In this document: piece after piece, positions 50,268-60,159 of the stretch
How the letters are laid out: the number at the start of each line of letters is the position of its first letter
How positions within the stretch are numbered: the first letter of the stretch is position 1
Assembly (NCBI RefSeq): GCF_017094505.1
Contig: NZ_CP064787.1
Coordinates: 2,232,001 to 2,296,000 of the forward strand
Length of the DNA: 64,000 bases
From: Halapricum desulfuricans
GTDB taxonomy: Archaea; Halobacteriota; Halobacteria; Halobacteriales; Haloarculaceae
Direction of reading: 5' to 3'
Made by a program: the position numbers and the translations under genes
Notes under the pieces: generated by a model
The model's input: the letters and a program-made list of their open reading frames with translations, nothing else
The model's database searches: none
Told to the model about the DNA's origin: nothing

Positions 50268-52331
50268 TCACGAGCTATCGGTCCGTCCCGGAGCGAGGCC
50301 GTACGGTTCGCCGCGCAGGCGGCTCTCGACCAGCAGGACGTACGTCGCCTGACTCCACTGGAGGTTCGAGTTCCAGTCGACCGTGCCGTCGCTCGCGACC
50401 CGCTCGGGGAGCAGGTTCGCCGTGGTCGTCCACTCGCCTGCGTGCTCGCGGACGTGTGTCGCTATCGCGTCCGGATCGAGGCCGCTCTGCCAGCGGACCA
50501 CGTCGGCGTAGGCCTCACACAGGGGCCAGCCGCCGTCGTCCGGTCGGCCGGTCGGCGTGTATCGATCGCCAGGGTAGCGACCGATGCAAGGCGTCTCCTC
50601 GGCCACCCACGCCGGGTCCTCGGTCAGTTCGACCGTCGAGCGCATCGTGTCGGCGTCCGCGGCCACGACATTCCACGGCCAGTAGGCCATGAACGCGGCC
50701 GCGTCGGGCCGGGCGTCGGGTGCAGGGTCGCCACCGTGTTCCGGTTTATCGGCAGTCACGAAGTGGTCTCCGTAGGGCGTCCCCGTCCGGTAGCAGTACG
50801 TCTCGAAGTTGTCCGCCCACACGTCGGCCCGCTTGCGACACCGGACTGCGAACTCGTCCTCGCCACGGGCCTCGGCCAGCTCGGCCATACATCGCAGGCC
50901 CGCGATCGCGGCCGCCGATCCCTCCGTGGAGTGGCCCCACGTCTCCTCCCAGGGGTCCTGATGAGCGTCGGGAAACCCCCAGCCGTTGTCCCACTCCAGC
51001 AGGAACTCCGCAGCGCGGCGGGACATATCGTAGTGTGCGTCGAGGACGCCGTCGTCGCCGGTTTCCCGCCAGGTCAGCCAGTGGGCGTAGATCGGCCCGC
51101 CGACCTGATCGAGCTGGAGAGCGGTCCAGTGGGGCGAGCCGTCCGTATAGTAGTTCTGCCACCAGGTGCCGTGACGTTCGATCCCGCGGTCGTCGACCAC
51201 GTCACCGGTGATCTGGACGTCATCCAGCCACGCGACGGCGTCCCGGGCTTCCCGGTCAGCGCCGGCCGCAAGCAGCGCCTGGATCATGATCACCTGATCG
51301 CGCGGCCAGATGAACCGGTAGGTCATGTTCTTGGGCTTGAACGCGCCGGCGACCATCCCGCCGGAGCTGTCGCGAGCGGCCCGAATCGCCGTCAACGACC
51401 GCTCGTAGCGATCGTCGACCGCGTCCTCGCCGGTCGGTGCGGTTGTGACGCCCGCGTGCCAGGATTCCCAGGCGTCGACGAAGGCCGCGCGATCGGTCTC
51501 GTACCCGGCGTCGAGAGCCGCGACTGCGTGATGGATGGCCGACTCGGCGTCGTGAGCGAAGCCGATGGCGGTCGTCCACTCGACCCGCTCGACGTCCTCG
51601 ACAAACAGGCCGAAACCGCCGTCCAGATCGCCCGCGCCCGCCGTGGAATTGGTGAGCCAGCCGTTGTTGTCCTCGTAGATCTCCGCCCAGGCGCTGCGCT
51701 GGCGGCCGGTCGACTCGCCGGCGTGGCCGATCCGGTAGCCGTCGAAGCGCCGCTTTCCGTCGTGTTCCTGAACGATCGCCAGAAAGCGGTCGTCGTCGTC
51801 GGCCACGATCACGTCGTGGTCGGGGGTACACCGCGCCTGCGCCTCGTGGACGGCGTTTGGATCCTCGTGACTGTGACCGTTGATCCCGAAGTTGAGCAGC
51901 GTGTACAGCGTCCGGTCGCCGGCCTCCTCGAAGGCGGCCTCGCTGTGGATCGTCATCGAGCAGCGATCGACGCTCTCGACGACCCGCTGGGAGAGAGTCG
52001 CACTCATCCCATCGGCGAAGACGAACTCGTTGTCGAGGTGGATCTCGGGGACGCGGCTGGACGCCCAGTCGACGTCGCTCGCGACGGCGTCGTCGCGGTT
52101 GTCCAGCGTCTGCTCGCGCTCGGGGTCCCACAGCAGCGTGTGGTAGTCGTAGAACAGTTCGACGTCGGAGCGGAACGCGGACGTCTCCTCGATGATCGCC
52201 CCCTCGGCGTCGACCCGGGGGTTCGCGGCGTAGCAATTGGCCGACACCAGCACGTCCTGACCGTCACCCGCCGGTGTGCTCGCGATCGCGTCCTTGTCGC
52301 TGGGCACCTGGAAGTCGATCGGGGGCTCCAT
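50268..52331 (-). CDS. Glycoside hydrolase family 15 (glucoamylase-type)
   Basis: 687 residues from the ATG at 52331. An N-terminal super-beta-sandwich precedes the (alpha/alpha)6 barrel; YRFIWPRDQVIMIQALL, HWTALQLDQVGGPIYAHW and DPWEETWGHSTEGSAAAIAG are barrel motifs, with catalytic glutamates expected in the last and in the C-terminal LQWSQATYVLLVE. Releases glucose from alpha-glucans or trehalose; no signal peptide, so probably intracellular. Confidence 0.9.
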   Translation of the reverse strand: MEPPIDFQVPSDKDAIASTPAGDGQDVLVSANCYAANPRVDAEGAIIEETSAFRSDVELFYDYHTLLWDPEREQTLDNRDDAVASDVDWASSRVPEIHLDNEFVFADGMSATLSQRVVESVDRCSMTIHSEAAFEEAGDRTLYTLLNFGINGHSHEDPNAVHEAQARCTPDHDVIVADDDDRFLAIVQEHDGKRRFDGYRIGHAGESTGRQRSAWAEIYEDNNGWLTNSTAGAGDLDGGFGLFVEDVERVEWTTAIGFAHDAESAIHHAVAALDAGYETDRAAFVDAWESWHAGVTTAPTGEDAVDDRYERSLTAIRAARDSSGGMVAGAFKPKNMTYRFIWPRDQVIMIQALLAAGADREARDAVAWLDDVQITGDVVDDRGIERHGTWWQNYYTDGSPHWTALQLDQVGGPIYAHWLTWRETGDDGVLDAHYDMSRRAAEFLLEWDNGWGFPDAHQDPWEETWGHSTEGSAAAIAGLRCMAELAEARGEDEFAVRCRKRADVWADNFETYCYRTGTPYGDHFVTADKPEHGGDPAPDARPDAAAFMAYWPWNVVAADADTMRSTVELTEDPAWVAEETPCIGRYPGDRYTPTGRPDDGGWPLCEAYADVVRWQSGLDPDAIATHVREHAGEWTTTANLLPERVASDGTVDWNSNLQWSQATYVLLVESRLRGEPYGLAPGRTDSS

Positions 52332-52473
52332 GTGTACGTATACCACGAAAGGACAGGTCAAATAGCTGTGGCCGGCGTGCGTCTCGCCTGCCCGAGCACG
52401 AACCTGTGACACGCGAGGCCTTGATCGCCTCTCCCGGACATACCGAGGTCCCGATCACTCCCCGAGGCACCGT

Positions 52474-54564
52474 TCACCTTTCGAGTGCGTTCTCAAAGTG
52501 CGCGGCCGTGACCGATATTTCGTCGGCGTACTCGTTGGCCTCCTCGGGTGCGTGAGCGAGCACGATGTCGTCGATCGCGGCGATCGTGGCCCTTCGGACC
52601 AGCGCCTCGATCTCCGCGCCGGAGTACCCCTCCGTCCTGGTCACCAGCTCGTCGAGGTCGACGTCCTCGCCGAGGGGCTTGTCTCGCGTGTGGACGTCGA
52701 GTATCTTCCGCCGGGCGTCCGCGTCGGGCAGCGGGACCTCGATGTGCTCCTCGAGCCGTCCGGGCCGCAACAGCGCGTCGTCGATCGCGGCCTTGCGGTT
52801 GGTCGCGGCGACGACGACGAGGTTCGGGTTCTCGGCGACGCCGTCCAGTTCCGTCAGCAACTGCGAGACGACGCGCTCGGTCACCTCGTTAGATTCGCCG
52901 CGCCGGCCCGCGATGGCGTCGATCTCGTCGAGGAAGACGATCGTCGGTGCGGTCTGACGGGCGCGGTCGAAGACTTCCCGAACGGACTCCTCGGACTCGC
53001 CGACGTACCGGTCCAGGAGTTCGGGACCGTTGACGTGGATGAAGTTGACGCCGCTCTCGCCGGCCAGCGCCCGCGCGAGCAACGTCTTCCCGGTCCCCGG
53101 CGGCCCGTGCAGCAGGACGCCGCTGGGCGGGTCGGTATCGGTCGCCTCGAACAGCGGCCCGTACAGCAGCGGCCACTCGACGGCCCGCTCGAGCGTCGCC
53201 TTGGCGTCGTCCAGTCCGCCGACATCGTCGAAGTCGACGCTCGGCGATTCGGCGACGTACTCCCGCATCGCGGAGGGGTCGACCGACGCCAGCGCCGATT
53301 CGAAGTCCTCGCGACCGACCGTCGGCCGTTCCTGATCGCGTCGCAGCGCGTGCATCGCGGCCTCGGTCGTCAGGCTCTCGACGTCGGCACCGACGAACCC
53401 GTGGGTCCGCTCTGCCAGCCGGTCGAGGTCCACGTCGTCGGCCAGCGGCATCCCGCGGGTGTGCACGTCCAGGATCTCCCGGCGGCCTTTGACTCCAGGG
53501 ACGCCGATCTCGATCTCCCGGTCGAAGCGGCCCCCGCGTCGGAGCGCGGGATCGACGGCGTCCACGCGGTTGGTCGCGCCGATCACCACGACGCGCCCGC
53601 GGTCCTCCAGCCCGTCCATCAGCGTCAGCAGCTGGGCGACCACGCGGTTCTCCATGTCGCTGTCGTCGTCTCGCGCGCCGGCGATCGAATCGACCTCGTC
53701 GATGAACAGGATGGCCGGCGCGTTCTCGGTCGCCCGGTCGAAGGCCTCGCGCAACCGTTCCTCGCTCTCGCCCTTGTACTTCGAGACGATCTCGGGGCCG
53801 GAGATGACGTCGAAGTAGGCGTCGACCTCGTTTGCGACCGCGCGGGCGATCAGCGTCTTGCCGGTCCCCGGCGGCCCGTACAGCAAGACGCCGCTCGGCG
53901 GGGAGATAGAGAGTCGCTGGAAGATTTCAGGTCTCGACAGCGGGAGTTCGATCATCTCCCGAACCTTCTCTAGTTCGTCGTCCAGCCCCCCGATGTCCTC
54001 GTAGGTCGTCGATGCGGTTTCGGTGCCCTCAGTGGGTTCGTCGGTCGCCTCGCTGTCGCTCGTGGCGTCGTCTGTCCCTCGTGGGGCGACCGTGACCCCC
54101 GTCGCGTCCTCGACACGGACCGAACCCCCGGGATCGGTGTCGAGCACCTCGAACCCGCCGACCCCCTCGACGTGGAACTGCTCGCCCTGCCGTAGCGGCC
54201 GGTCGAGCATCCCGTCTTTGACCAGCGGGGCGACCGACTCACTGCTGAACTCCCCGAGGCCCTCGGTGGGTCGCACCGTGATCGATCGGGCACGGGACAC
54301 CGTCGCCGGACGGACCCGGACGGTGTCGCCGATCGTCACGCCCGCGTTCGCCCGGGTATCGGCGTCGATCTGCAGGGCGTCGTCGTCACCGTTGCCGGGC
54401 CAGACTTTCGCGACCGTCTGGCGGTCTCCCTCGATGACGATCGAGTCGCCGCTCAACACGCCCAGCCGGCTGCGAGCGCGTTCGGGAAGGCGTGCGATGC
54501 CACGGCCCGCGTCGCGCTTCCGTGCGCCCGCAACTGTCAGCTCCACCCCGTCGCCGCCTGTCAT
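52474..54564 (-). CDS. Cdc48/p97-like AAA ATPase (two AAA domains)
   Basis: 696 residues from the ATG at 54564. N-domain (1-165) with the Cdc48 double-psi barrel, then D1 (Walker A GPPGTGKT at 230-237, Walker [10 protein letters not shown]) and D2 (Walker A at 487-494, Walker [10 protein letters not shown]). Unfolds proteins for the proteasome. The acidic linker at 163-186 ([13 protein letters not shown]) is poorly conserved. Confidence 0.93.
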   Translation of the reverse strand: MTGGDGVELTVAGARKRDAGRGIARLPERARSRLGVLSGDSIVIEGDRQTVAKVWPGNGDDDALQIDADTRANAGVTIGDTVRVRPATVSRARSITVRPTEGLGEFSSESVAPLVKDGMLDRPLRQGEQFHVEGVGGFEVLDTDPGGSVRVEDATGVTVAPRGTDDATSDSEATDEPTEGTETASTTYEDIGGLDDELEKVREMIELPLSRPEIFQRLSISPPSGVLLYGPPGTGKTLIARAVANEVDAYFDVISGPEIVSKYKGESEERLREAFDRATENAPAILFIDEVDSIAGARDDDSDMENRVVAQLLTLMDGLEDRGRVVVIGATNRVDAVDPALRRGGRFDREIEIGVPGVKGRREILDVHTRGMPLADDVDLDRLAERTHGFVGADVESLTTEAAMHALRRDQERPTVGREDFESALASVDPSAMREYVAESPSVDFDDVGGLDDAKATLERAVEWPLLYGPLFEATDTDPPSGVLLHGPPGTGKTLLARALAGESGVNFIHVNGPELLDRYVGESEESVREVFDRARQTAPTIVFLDEIDAIAGRRGESNEVTERVVSQLLTELDGVAENPNLVVVAATNRKAAIDDALLRPGRLEEHIEVPLPDADARRKILDVHTRDKPLGEDVDLDELVTRTEGYSGAEIEALVRRATIAAIDDIVLAHAPEEANEYADEISVTAAHFENALER

Positions 54565-54744
54565 GCCCGCAGGTTGGGAGGCCACGGGCTTGAGGGTTTC
54601 ACTTGATGTGAAAGAGAGTGTCGGTGCCGGTCGATCTCGAGGGGAGATGAACCGATCTAGCGGGTCATATCTGCGAGTAATGTAAGATATCGAACCGATC
54701 AGAACGAAATAGATAATCTTACTTCGGAGGCGAGTAAACACGGT

Positions 54745-54918
54745 AGGTGTGCCGGAACGTCTCGTCGGGTCCGGTGGAGTGCGGGCGTGGGCAGACGCCC
54801 CGGAAGGGCGCGCTCACGCCAGTGCACCCGGACCCGACGCCGGTGCCGGACGACGTGCACCGGCCGGTCCCCGAGCGGACCGCCGGACGACGGCAAGCGA
54901 CAAACGGAGGCAACACAG
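54745..54918 (+). other. Strongly structured region upstream of eno
   Basis: Three hairpins in a row: CGTCGGGTCC/GGACCCGACG (54763-54839, with inner GGCGTGGGC/GCTCACGCC and GCCC-CGGAA-GGGC), CCGGTGC/GCACCGG, and CGGTCC/GGACCG. Third-position GC is also high in one frame from a GTG at 54747, so a small protein cannot be ruled out. The whole gap (54565-54918) has no recognised gene. Confidence 0.45.
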
Positions 54919-56118
54919 ATGACACTCATCACGGACATCACGCTCCGACGGATACTGGACTCGCGAGGTAACGCCACGGTCGAAGCCGAAGTCACCACCG
55001 AGAGCGGTGGGTTCGGTCGCGGTGCCGCCCCGAGCGGTGCGAGCACGGGCGAACACGAAGCACTCGAACTACCCGCCGAGGAAGCCATCGAGAAGGCCGA
55101 AGCCGAGGCCGTCCCCGCTCTCGTGGGCGAGGTCGACGCGACCGACCAGCGCGCAATCGACGACACGCTCCACGAGGTAGACGGAACTGACGACTTCTCG
55201 GGCATCGGCGCGAACAGCGCGGTCGCGATCAGCATGGCCGCCGCCAAGGCCGGCGCCGACGAACTCGGACTCCCGCTGTATCAGCACCTGGGCGGGACCT
55301 TCCGGGGCGATCAGTTCCCGACGCCGCTGGGTAACGTCGTCGGCGGCGGCGAGCACGCCGAGGAAGCCACCAACATCCAGGAGTTCCTTTCGGCGCCGGT
55401 GGGCGCGCCGAGCGTCACGGAGGCGGTCTTCGCCAACGCGCAGGTCCACGCTCGCATCGGCGAGCTCCTCGAGGAGCGCGGCGTCCCCGCGAACAAGGGC
55501 GACGAGGGTGCCTGGGCGCCGCCGATCGGCGACGACGAGGCCTTCGAGATCGTCGATCAGGCCACCACCGAGGTCGGCGACGAACTCGGCTTCGAGATCT
55601 CGTTCGGCCTGGACATGGCCGCCGCCGAGATGTACGACGGCGACGAATACGTCTACGAGGGCGAAGACAACCGCTCGACGGCCGAACAGATCGACTACGT
55701 CGCCGAGATGGTCGAGGAGTACGACATGGCCTACGTCGAGGACCCGCTGGACGAGAACGACTTCGAGGCCTTCGCCGAGCTGACCGACCGCGTCGGCGAC
55801 CGGACGCTCATCTGTGGCGACGACCTCTACGTCACTAACGTCGAGCGCCTCCAGGAAGGCATCGAGGAGGGCTCCTCGAACGCCATTCTCATCAAGCCCA
55901 ACCAGATCGGCACGCTCTCCGATGCGGTCGACGCCATCGAACTCGGGGCGGACAACGGTATCGTGTCGGCGGTCTCCCACCGCTCGGGCGAGACCGAGGA
56001 CACGACCATCGCTCACCTCGCCGTGGGCGCGGCCGCCCCCTACATCAAGACCGGCACCGTCGCCGGCGAACGCACCGCCAAACTGAACGAACTCATCCGC
56101 ATCGAAGAGCAGGCGTAG
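54919..56118 (+). CDS. eno: Enolase
   Basis: 399 residues. Converts 2-phosphoglycerate to PEP. Signatures: [28 protein letters not shown], catalytic-site [18 protein letters not shown]. The start [18 protein letters not shown] at 54919 follows GGAGG. It stands alone here, away from the ribosomal protein cluster that hosts eno in many haloarchaea. Confidence 0.95.
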   Translation: MTLITDITLRRILDSRGNATVEAEVTTESGGFGRGAAPSGASTGEHEALELPAEEAIEKAEAEAVPALVGEVDATDQRAIDDTLHEVDGTDDFSGIGANSAVAISMAAAKAGADELGLPLYQHLGGTFRGDQFPTPLGNVVGGGEHAEEATNIQEFLSAPVGAPSVTEAVFANAQVHARIGELLEERGVPANKGDEGAWAPPIGDDEAFEIVDQATTEVGDELGFEISFGLDMAAAEMYDGDEYVYEGEDNRSTAEQIDYVAEMVEEYDMAYVEDPLDENDFEAFAELTDRVGDRTLICGDDLYVTNVERLQEGIEEGSSNAILIKPNQIGTLSDAVDAIELGADNGIVSAVSHRSGETEDTTIAHLAVGAAAPYIKTGTVAGERTAKLNELIRIEEQA

Positions 56119-56144
56119 ACGGCCCCGAGTCAGACTACCGATCG

Positions 56145-56150
56145 TTTTTT
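56145..56150 (+). terminator. T-run terminator after eno
   Basis: TTTTTT begins 26 bases after the eno stop codon. Archaeal transcription ends at such T-runs without a needed hairpin. Confidence 0.5.
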
Positions 56151-56242
56151 CGAGGGGCGTGCGCGCTACAGCATGAGACACGGGGAGTGAGTGTTGCTAG
56201 TCACTGCATGCGTTCGGTACCGATCGGCCGTCTCGGCAGATT

Positions 56243-56323
56243 ATACTGCCGGCCATGACGTTTCGCACGTATTTCGCCACTCCGGCGCGGCGAAAGTCTT
56301 CACGAACGTATAGCCGGCGGTAT
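56243..56323. repeat. MITE-like palindromic element, family 2, copy G (divergent)
   Basis: 81 bp with ends ATACTGCCGGCCATGACGTT / AACGTATAGCCGGCGGTAT and an inner TTTCGCC/GGCGAAA hairpin. Ends match family 2; the interior differs. The rest of the gap 56119-56420 is empty. Confidence 0.6.
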
Positions 56324-56420
56324 CAAGAACGCCGACGGTCAGGTTGTCCACGCCACGGCGAGTCGTACTGGTAAGTCGGCACGACGGTCAGTATGACGCT
56401 GAGAGAAAATACCGGTCCGA

Positions 56421-57632
56421 CTATTGCTGAAGTCGCTCGACGACGAGTTCGTCGAGGTCCTCACGGAGCTCGTCGACGGCGATCTCCTCCATGACGGGCA
56501 CGAAGAAGCCTTCGACGAGCAGGTCCGTGGCCCGCTCCTCGCCGATTCCGCGAGAGGTCATGTAGAACAGGTCCTCCGCGTCGACCTGTCCGACCGTCGC
56601 GGAGTGGCTGGCTTCGGTGTCGTGGTTGTTGATGATGAGCTTGGGCGAGGCGTCGGCCTCGGACTCGTCGCTCAGCATCAGCGTGTTCTCGCGCTGGTAG
56701 GAGGAGGTGTCCCACGCCTCGGTGCCGACGTCCTGGACGCCCTCGTAGACCGAGCGGGCCTCGTCGTCGAGGACGCCGCGGGTGACCAGATCGGCGACAG
56801 TGTGTTCGCCCTCGTGCCAGACTCGGCTGGCCAGATCGAAGTGCTGGTCGTTGTGGCCGAAGAACGCGCCGACGATCTTCGACTCGCTGGAGTCACCGAT
56901 CAGGCGCGTCTCGACGCTTGTCTTGGTCAGTCGAGAGCCGATGTTGCCCTCGATCCAGTTGACCGTCGCGTAGGTGTCGGCGTGGCCGCGCTTGACCGAG
57001 AAGTTGTACGTCTCCTCGGAGAGGTTCTGTAGCGCGCCGTACTGGACGTGGGCGTTCTCCGCGGCGTCGACTTCGACGATCCCGGAGTAGTACTGCTTGT
57101 CGTCAGTCTCAGTGCCGGTCGTCTGGCGTTCGAGGATCGTCACCGACGACGATTCCTCGGCGACGACCAGCGTGTAGTTGAACAGCGACTGACTGTTCAT
57201 CCGCGTCCGGACCTTCACGTCTTCCGCGTCGACGCCCTCCGGAACGTAGATGACCGTGCCGGCGCTGAACAGTGCCGTCGAGAGCGCGGTGAGGTAGTCC
57301 CGCTGGGGGTCGACGACGCTGCCGAACCGGTCCTCGATCAGGTCGCCGTGCTCGGAGAGGGCCTCCGACCACGAAAGCACGTCGACGCCTTCGGCCTCGA
57401 CGCGGTCTTTCTCCTGGGCGCGGTCGAGGGGATCGACGATCCGCTCGTACTCCAGCGCGTCGAGGTTCGTCCAGTCACGGCCCGGCGTCCGGATGACGCT
57501 GGGCATCTCCAGTTCGTCGAGCGCCGCCAGAGCGTCCAGCCGCGTCTCCAGCAGCCACTCGGGTTCGTCCAGATCGTCGCTGATCGTCCGTACCTGTTCC
57601 TCTGTAAGGTTTGCGTGTACCTGCGTACTCAT
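56421..57632 (-). CDS. sufD: Fe-S cluster assembly protein SufD
   Basis: 403 residues; forms the SufBC2D scaffold on which [4Fe-4S] clusters are built. C-terminal beta-helix motifs: LIINNHDTEASHSATVGQVD and FYMTSRGIG. Third gene of the sufCBD operon, 17 bases after sufB. Confidence 0.92.
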   Translation of the reverse strand: MSTQVHANLTEEQVRTISDDLDEPEWLLETRLDALAALDELEMPSVIRTPGRDWTNLDALEYERIVDPLDRAQEKDRVEAEGVDVLSWSEALSEHGDLIEDRFGSVVDPQRDYLTALSTALFSAGTVIYVPEGVDAEDVKVRTRMNSQSLFNYTLVVAEESSSVTILERQTTGTETDDKQYYSGIVEVDAAENAHVQYGALQNLSEETYNFSVKRGHADTYATVNWIEGNIGSRLTKTSVETRLIGDSSESKIVGAFFGHNDQHFDLASRVWHEGEHTVADLVTRGVLDDEARSVYEGVQDVGTEAWDTSSYQRENTLMLSDESEADASPKLIINNHDTEASHSATVGQVDAEDLFYMTSRGIGEERATDLLVEGFFVPVMEEIAVDELREDLDELVVERLQQ

Positions 57633-57649
57633 GTGATATGCACCGGGGA

Positions 57650-59074
57650 TTACCCGAGCGAACCCTCCATCTCCAGTTCGATGAGACGGTTCAGTTCGAC
57701 CGCGTATTCGATGGGCAGTTCCTCGGTGATCGGCTCGATGAAGCCGGCGACGATCATCTGCTTTGCGTCGTCGTCGTCCAGTCCCCGCGACTGGAGGTAG
57801 AAGACGTCCTCGTCGCCGATCTTGCCGACCGTCGCCTCGTGGGCGACGTCGACTTTGCTCTCCTGGATCTCCATGTACGGCATCGTGTCGCTGGTCGACT
57901 CGTTGTCGAACATCAGCGCGTCACACTCGACGTTCGTCTTCGAGTTCTCTGCGCCGTCGGAGATGTGGACCAGTCCGCGGTAGTTGGTGCGGCCGCCGTC
58001 CTTGCTGATGGACTTGGACTCGATGGTGGAAGAGGTGTTGGGCGCGTTGTGATAGACCTTCGCCCCGGTGTCGATGTTCTGACCCTCGCCGGCGAAGGCG
58101 ATGGTGATGTGGTTGTCCGTCGCGCCCGGGCCCTTGAGGATCGTCGCCGGGTACAGCATCGTCGCCTTCGAACCCATCGACCCGGAGACCCACTCCATCG
58201 TGCCGTCGGCCTCGACGATGGCGCGCTTGGTGTTGAGGTTGTAGGTGTTTTTCGACCAGTTCTGGACCGTCGAGTACTGGACGTGGGCGTTCTCGCCGAC
58301 GAACACCTCGACGCCGCCGCTGTGGAGGTTGAACTCGGCGTACTGGGGGGCCGAGCAGCCCTCGATGTAGTGGACTTCCGCGTTGTCCTCGGCAATGATG
58401 AGCGTGTGCTCGAACTGACCCATCCCCTCGGAGTTCATCCGGAAGTACGCCTGGACGGGCATCTCGACGGTCGTGTCCTCGGGCACGTAGACGAAGCTCC
58501 CGCCGGACCAGACCGCGCCGTGCAGCGCGGCGAACTTGTTGTCACTCGGAGGGACGACCTTCGTCATGAAGTGCTCGCGGACGAGCTCGGGATGCTCCCG
58601 GACGGCCTTGTCCATGTCCATGAAGATGACGCCTTTCTCCTCCCAGCGCTCCTGCATGTTCTGGTAGACGATCTCCGATTCGTACTGGGCGCCGACGCCG
58701 GAGAGGGCGTTCTTCTCGGCCTCGGGAATGCCCAGCTTGTCGAAGGTGTCCTTGATCTCTTCGGGGAGGTCCTCCCAGGATTCGGCCCCGCCGCGAGTCT
58801 CGATGTCGGGCCGGATGTAGGGAACGATCTGGTCGATGTCCACCTCCGAGAGGTCCGGCTGGCCGGGCCAGTCGGTCGGCATCGGCATCTGCTTGAACTG
58901 TTCGAGGGCTCGAAGGCGGCGTTCGAGCATCCACTCGGGCTCGTCTTTGTCCTCCGAGATGACCCGAACGGTCTCCTCGGTGAGGCCCTTTCCGGTCTCG
59001 AAGGCGGACTTTTCCTCCTTCTTGAACTCGAATCGAGCCTCGGTGTCGGTGTCTTTGAGGTCTTCTGAACTCAT
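57650..59074 (-). CDS. sufB: Fe-S cluster assembly protein SufB
   Basis: 474 residues; the scaffold subunit. SMGSKATMLYPATILKG and the C-terminal HEATVGKIGDEDVFYLQSRG match SufB, with conserved Cys in EGCSAPQYAEFNLHSG. Fifty bases after sufC. Confidence 0.94.
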   Translation of the reverse strand: MSSEDLKDTDTEARFEFKKEEKSAFETGKGLTEETVRVISEDKDEPEWMLERRLRALEQFKQMPMPTDWPGQPDLSEVDIDQIVPYIRPDIETRGGAESWEDLPEEIKDTFDKLGIPEAEKNALSGVGAQYESEIVYQNMQERWEEKGVIFMDMDKAVREHPELVREHFMTKVVPPSDNKFAALHGAVWSGGSFVYVPEDTTVEMPVQAYFRMNSEGMGQFEHTLIIAEDNAEVHYIEGCSAPQYAEFNLHSGGVEVFVGENAHVQYSTVQNWSKNTYNLNTKRAIVEADGTMEWVSGSMGSKATMLYPATILKGPGATDNHITIAFAGEGQNIDTGAKVYHNAPNTSSTIESKSISKDGGRTNYRGLVHISDGAENSKTNVECDALMFDNESTSDTMPYMEIQESKVDVAHEATVGKIGDEDVFYLQSRGLDDDDAKQMIVAGFIEPITEELPIEYAVELNRLIELEMEGSLG

Positions 59075-59124
59075 GTGTGTTAGTTTGTCTCCTTACGGTA
59101 AGTCGTTTCTCTAGCCTGTTGTGA

Positions 59125-60033
59125 TTACGCGGCGCTGTAGACTTCCTCGCGAACCCAGTCGTAGCCCTTGTCTTCGAGCTTCTCGGCCAGTTCGGGACCG
59201 CCGCTCATCGCGATCTCGCCGTCGAGCATCACGTGGACGTGGTCGGGCTCGACGTAGTCGAGGATACGCTGGTAGTGGGTGATCTGCAGGATGCCGGCCC
59301 CCTGCTCGTCGCGGAGGGCGTTGATGCCTTTCGAGACGTCCTGCAGGCGGTCGATGTCGAGCCCGGAGTCGATCTCGTCGAGCACCGCGATCGACGGCTC
59401 CAGCACCGCGGCCTGCAGCACCTCGTTTTGCTTTTTCTCCCCGCCGGAGAAGCCGGCGTTGAGATAGCGGTCGGCGAACTTCTCGTCCATGTCCAGCTGC
59501 TCCATCTTCTCCTGGAGGATCTGCTGGAACTCCGCGACGCCGACCTCGCCGTCGTCGGCCGGGCCTTCCATCGGCGAGGTCTCGTAGCCGGCGTCTTCTT
59601 CGTCGTCGGCTTCCTCGTCGTCCTCGAACAGCTCCTCGCGCTCTTCGAGTTTGGCGTTGAGCGCCGTCCGGAGGAAGTTGACCATCGTCACGCCTTCGAT
59701 CTCCGCGGGGTACTGGAATCCGAGGAAGACGCCGAGCGCGGCGCGCTCGTTGGGCTCCAGATCGAGCAGCTCCCAGGTCCGCATGTCCTCGGGAATCTCG
59801 AAGTCCTCGCCGAACTCGTCCTCGTCGAGGTGGATCAGCACTTCGCCTTCGGTCACCTCGTAGGCGGGGTGGCCGGCGATGATCTTCGCCGTCGTGGACT
59901 TCCCGCTGCCGTTCGGTCCCATCAGTGCGTGGATATCGCCCGATTCGACTTCGAGATCGACCCCTTCCAGGATCGTCTCGCCGCCGTCTTCCGCGACTTC
60001 TGCGTGGAGGTTCGAAATCTCGAGTACTGCCAT
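59125..60033 (-). CDS. sufC: Fe-S cluster assembly ATPase SufC
   Basis: 302 residues, ABC-type ATPase: Walker A GPNGSGKST, signature FSGGEKKQNE, Walker B IAVLDEIDSGLD. Longer than bacterial SufC (~250), because an acidic insertion (about 130-165, LFEDDEEADDEEDAG then TSPMEGPADDGEV) interrupts the helical domain. First gene of sufC-sufB-sufD. Confidence 0.94.
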   Translation of the reverse strand: MAVLEISNLHAEVAEDGGETILEGVDLEVESGDIHALMGPNGSGKSTTAKIIAGHPAYEVTEGEVLIHLDEDEFGEDFEIPEDMRTWELLDLEPNERAALGVFLGFQYPAEIEGVTMVNFLRTALNAKLEEREELFEDDEEADDEEDAGYETSPMEGPADDGEVGVAEFQQILQEKMEQLDMDEKFADRYLNAGFSGGEKKQNEVLQAAVLEPSIAVLDEIDSGLDIDRLQDVSKGINALRDEQGAGILQITHYQRILDYVEPDHVHVMLDGEIAMSGGPELAEKLEDKGYDWVREEVYSAA

Positions 60034-60159
60034 GGTCTAGGTCAACCGAAAATGAGGTCGTCGGCCCCATAACCCTTTCGCATTCTTGGGGAATCAGTTT
60101 CCGTAACCGAAAAATTTGTTTTGCGTCTCGCAATCCGGTGGGGCGGTCGCGCCGCAGGA

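Noticed and set aside
54763-54839. SRP (7S) RNA
   Set aside because: A GGAA loop and long stem are present, but the AGCAGC helix 8 core and the ~300-base length of archaeal SRP RNA are missing.
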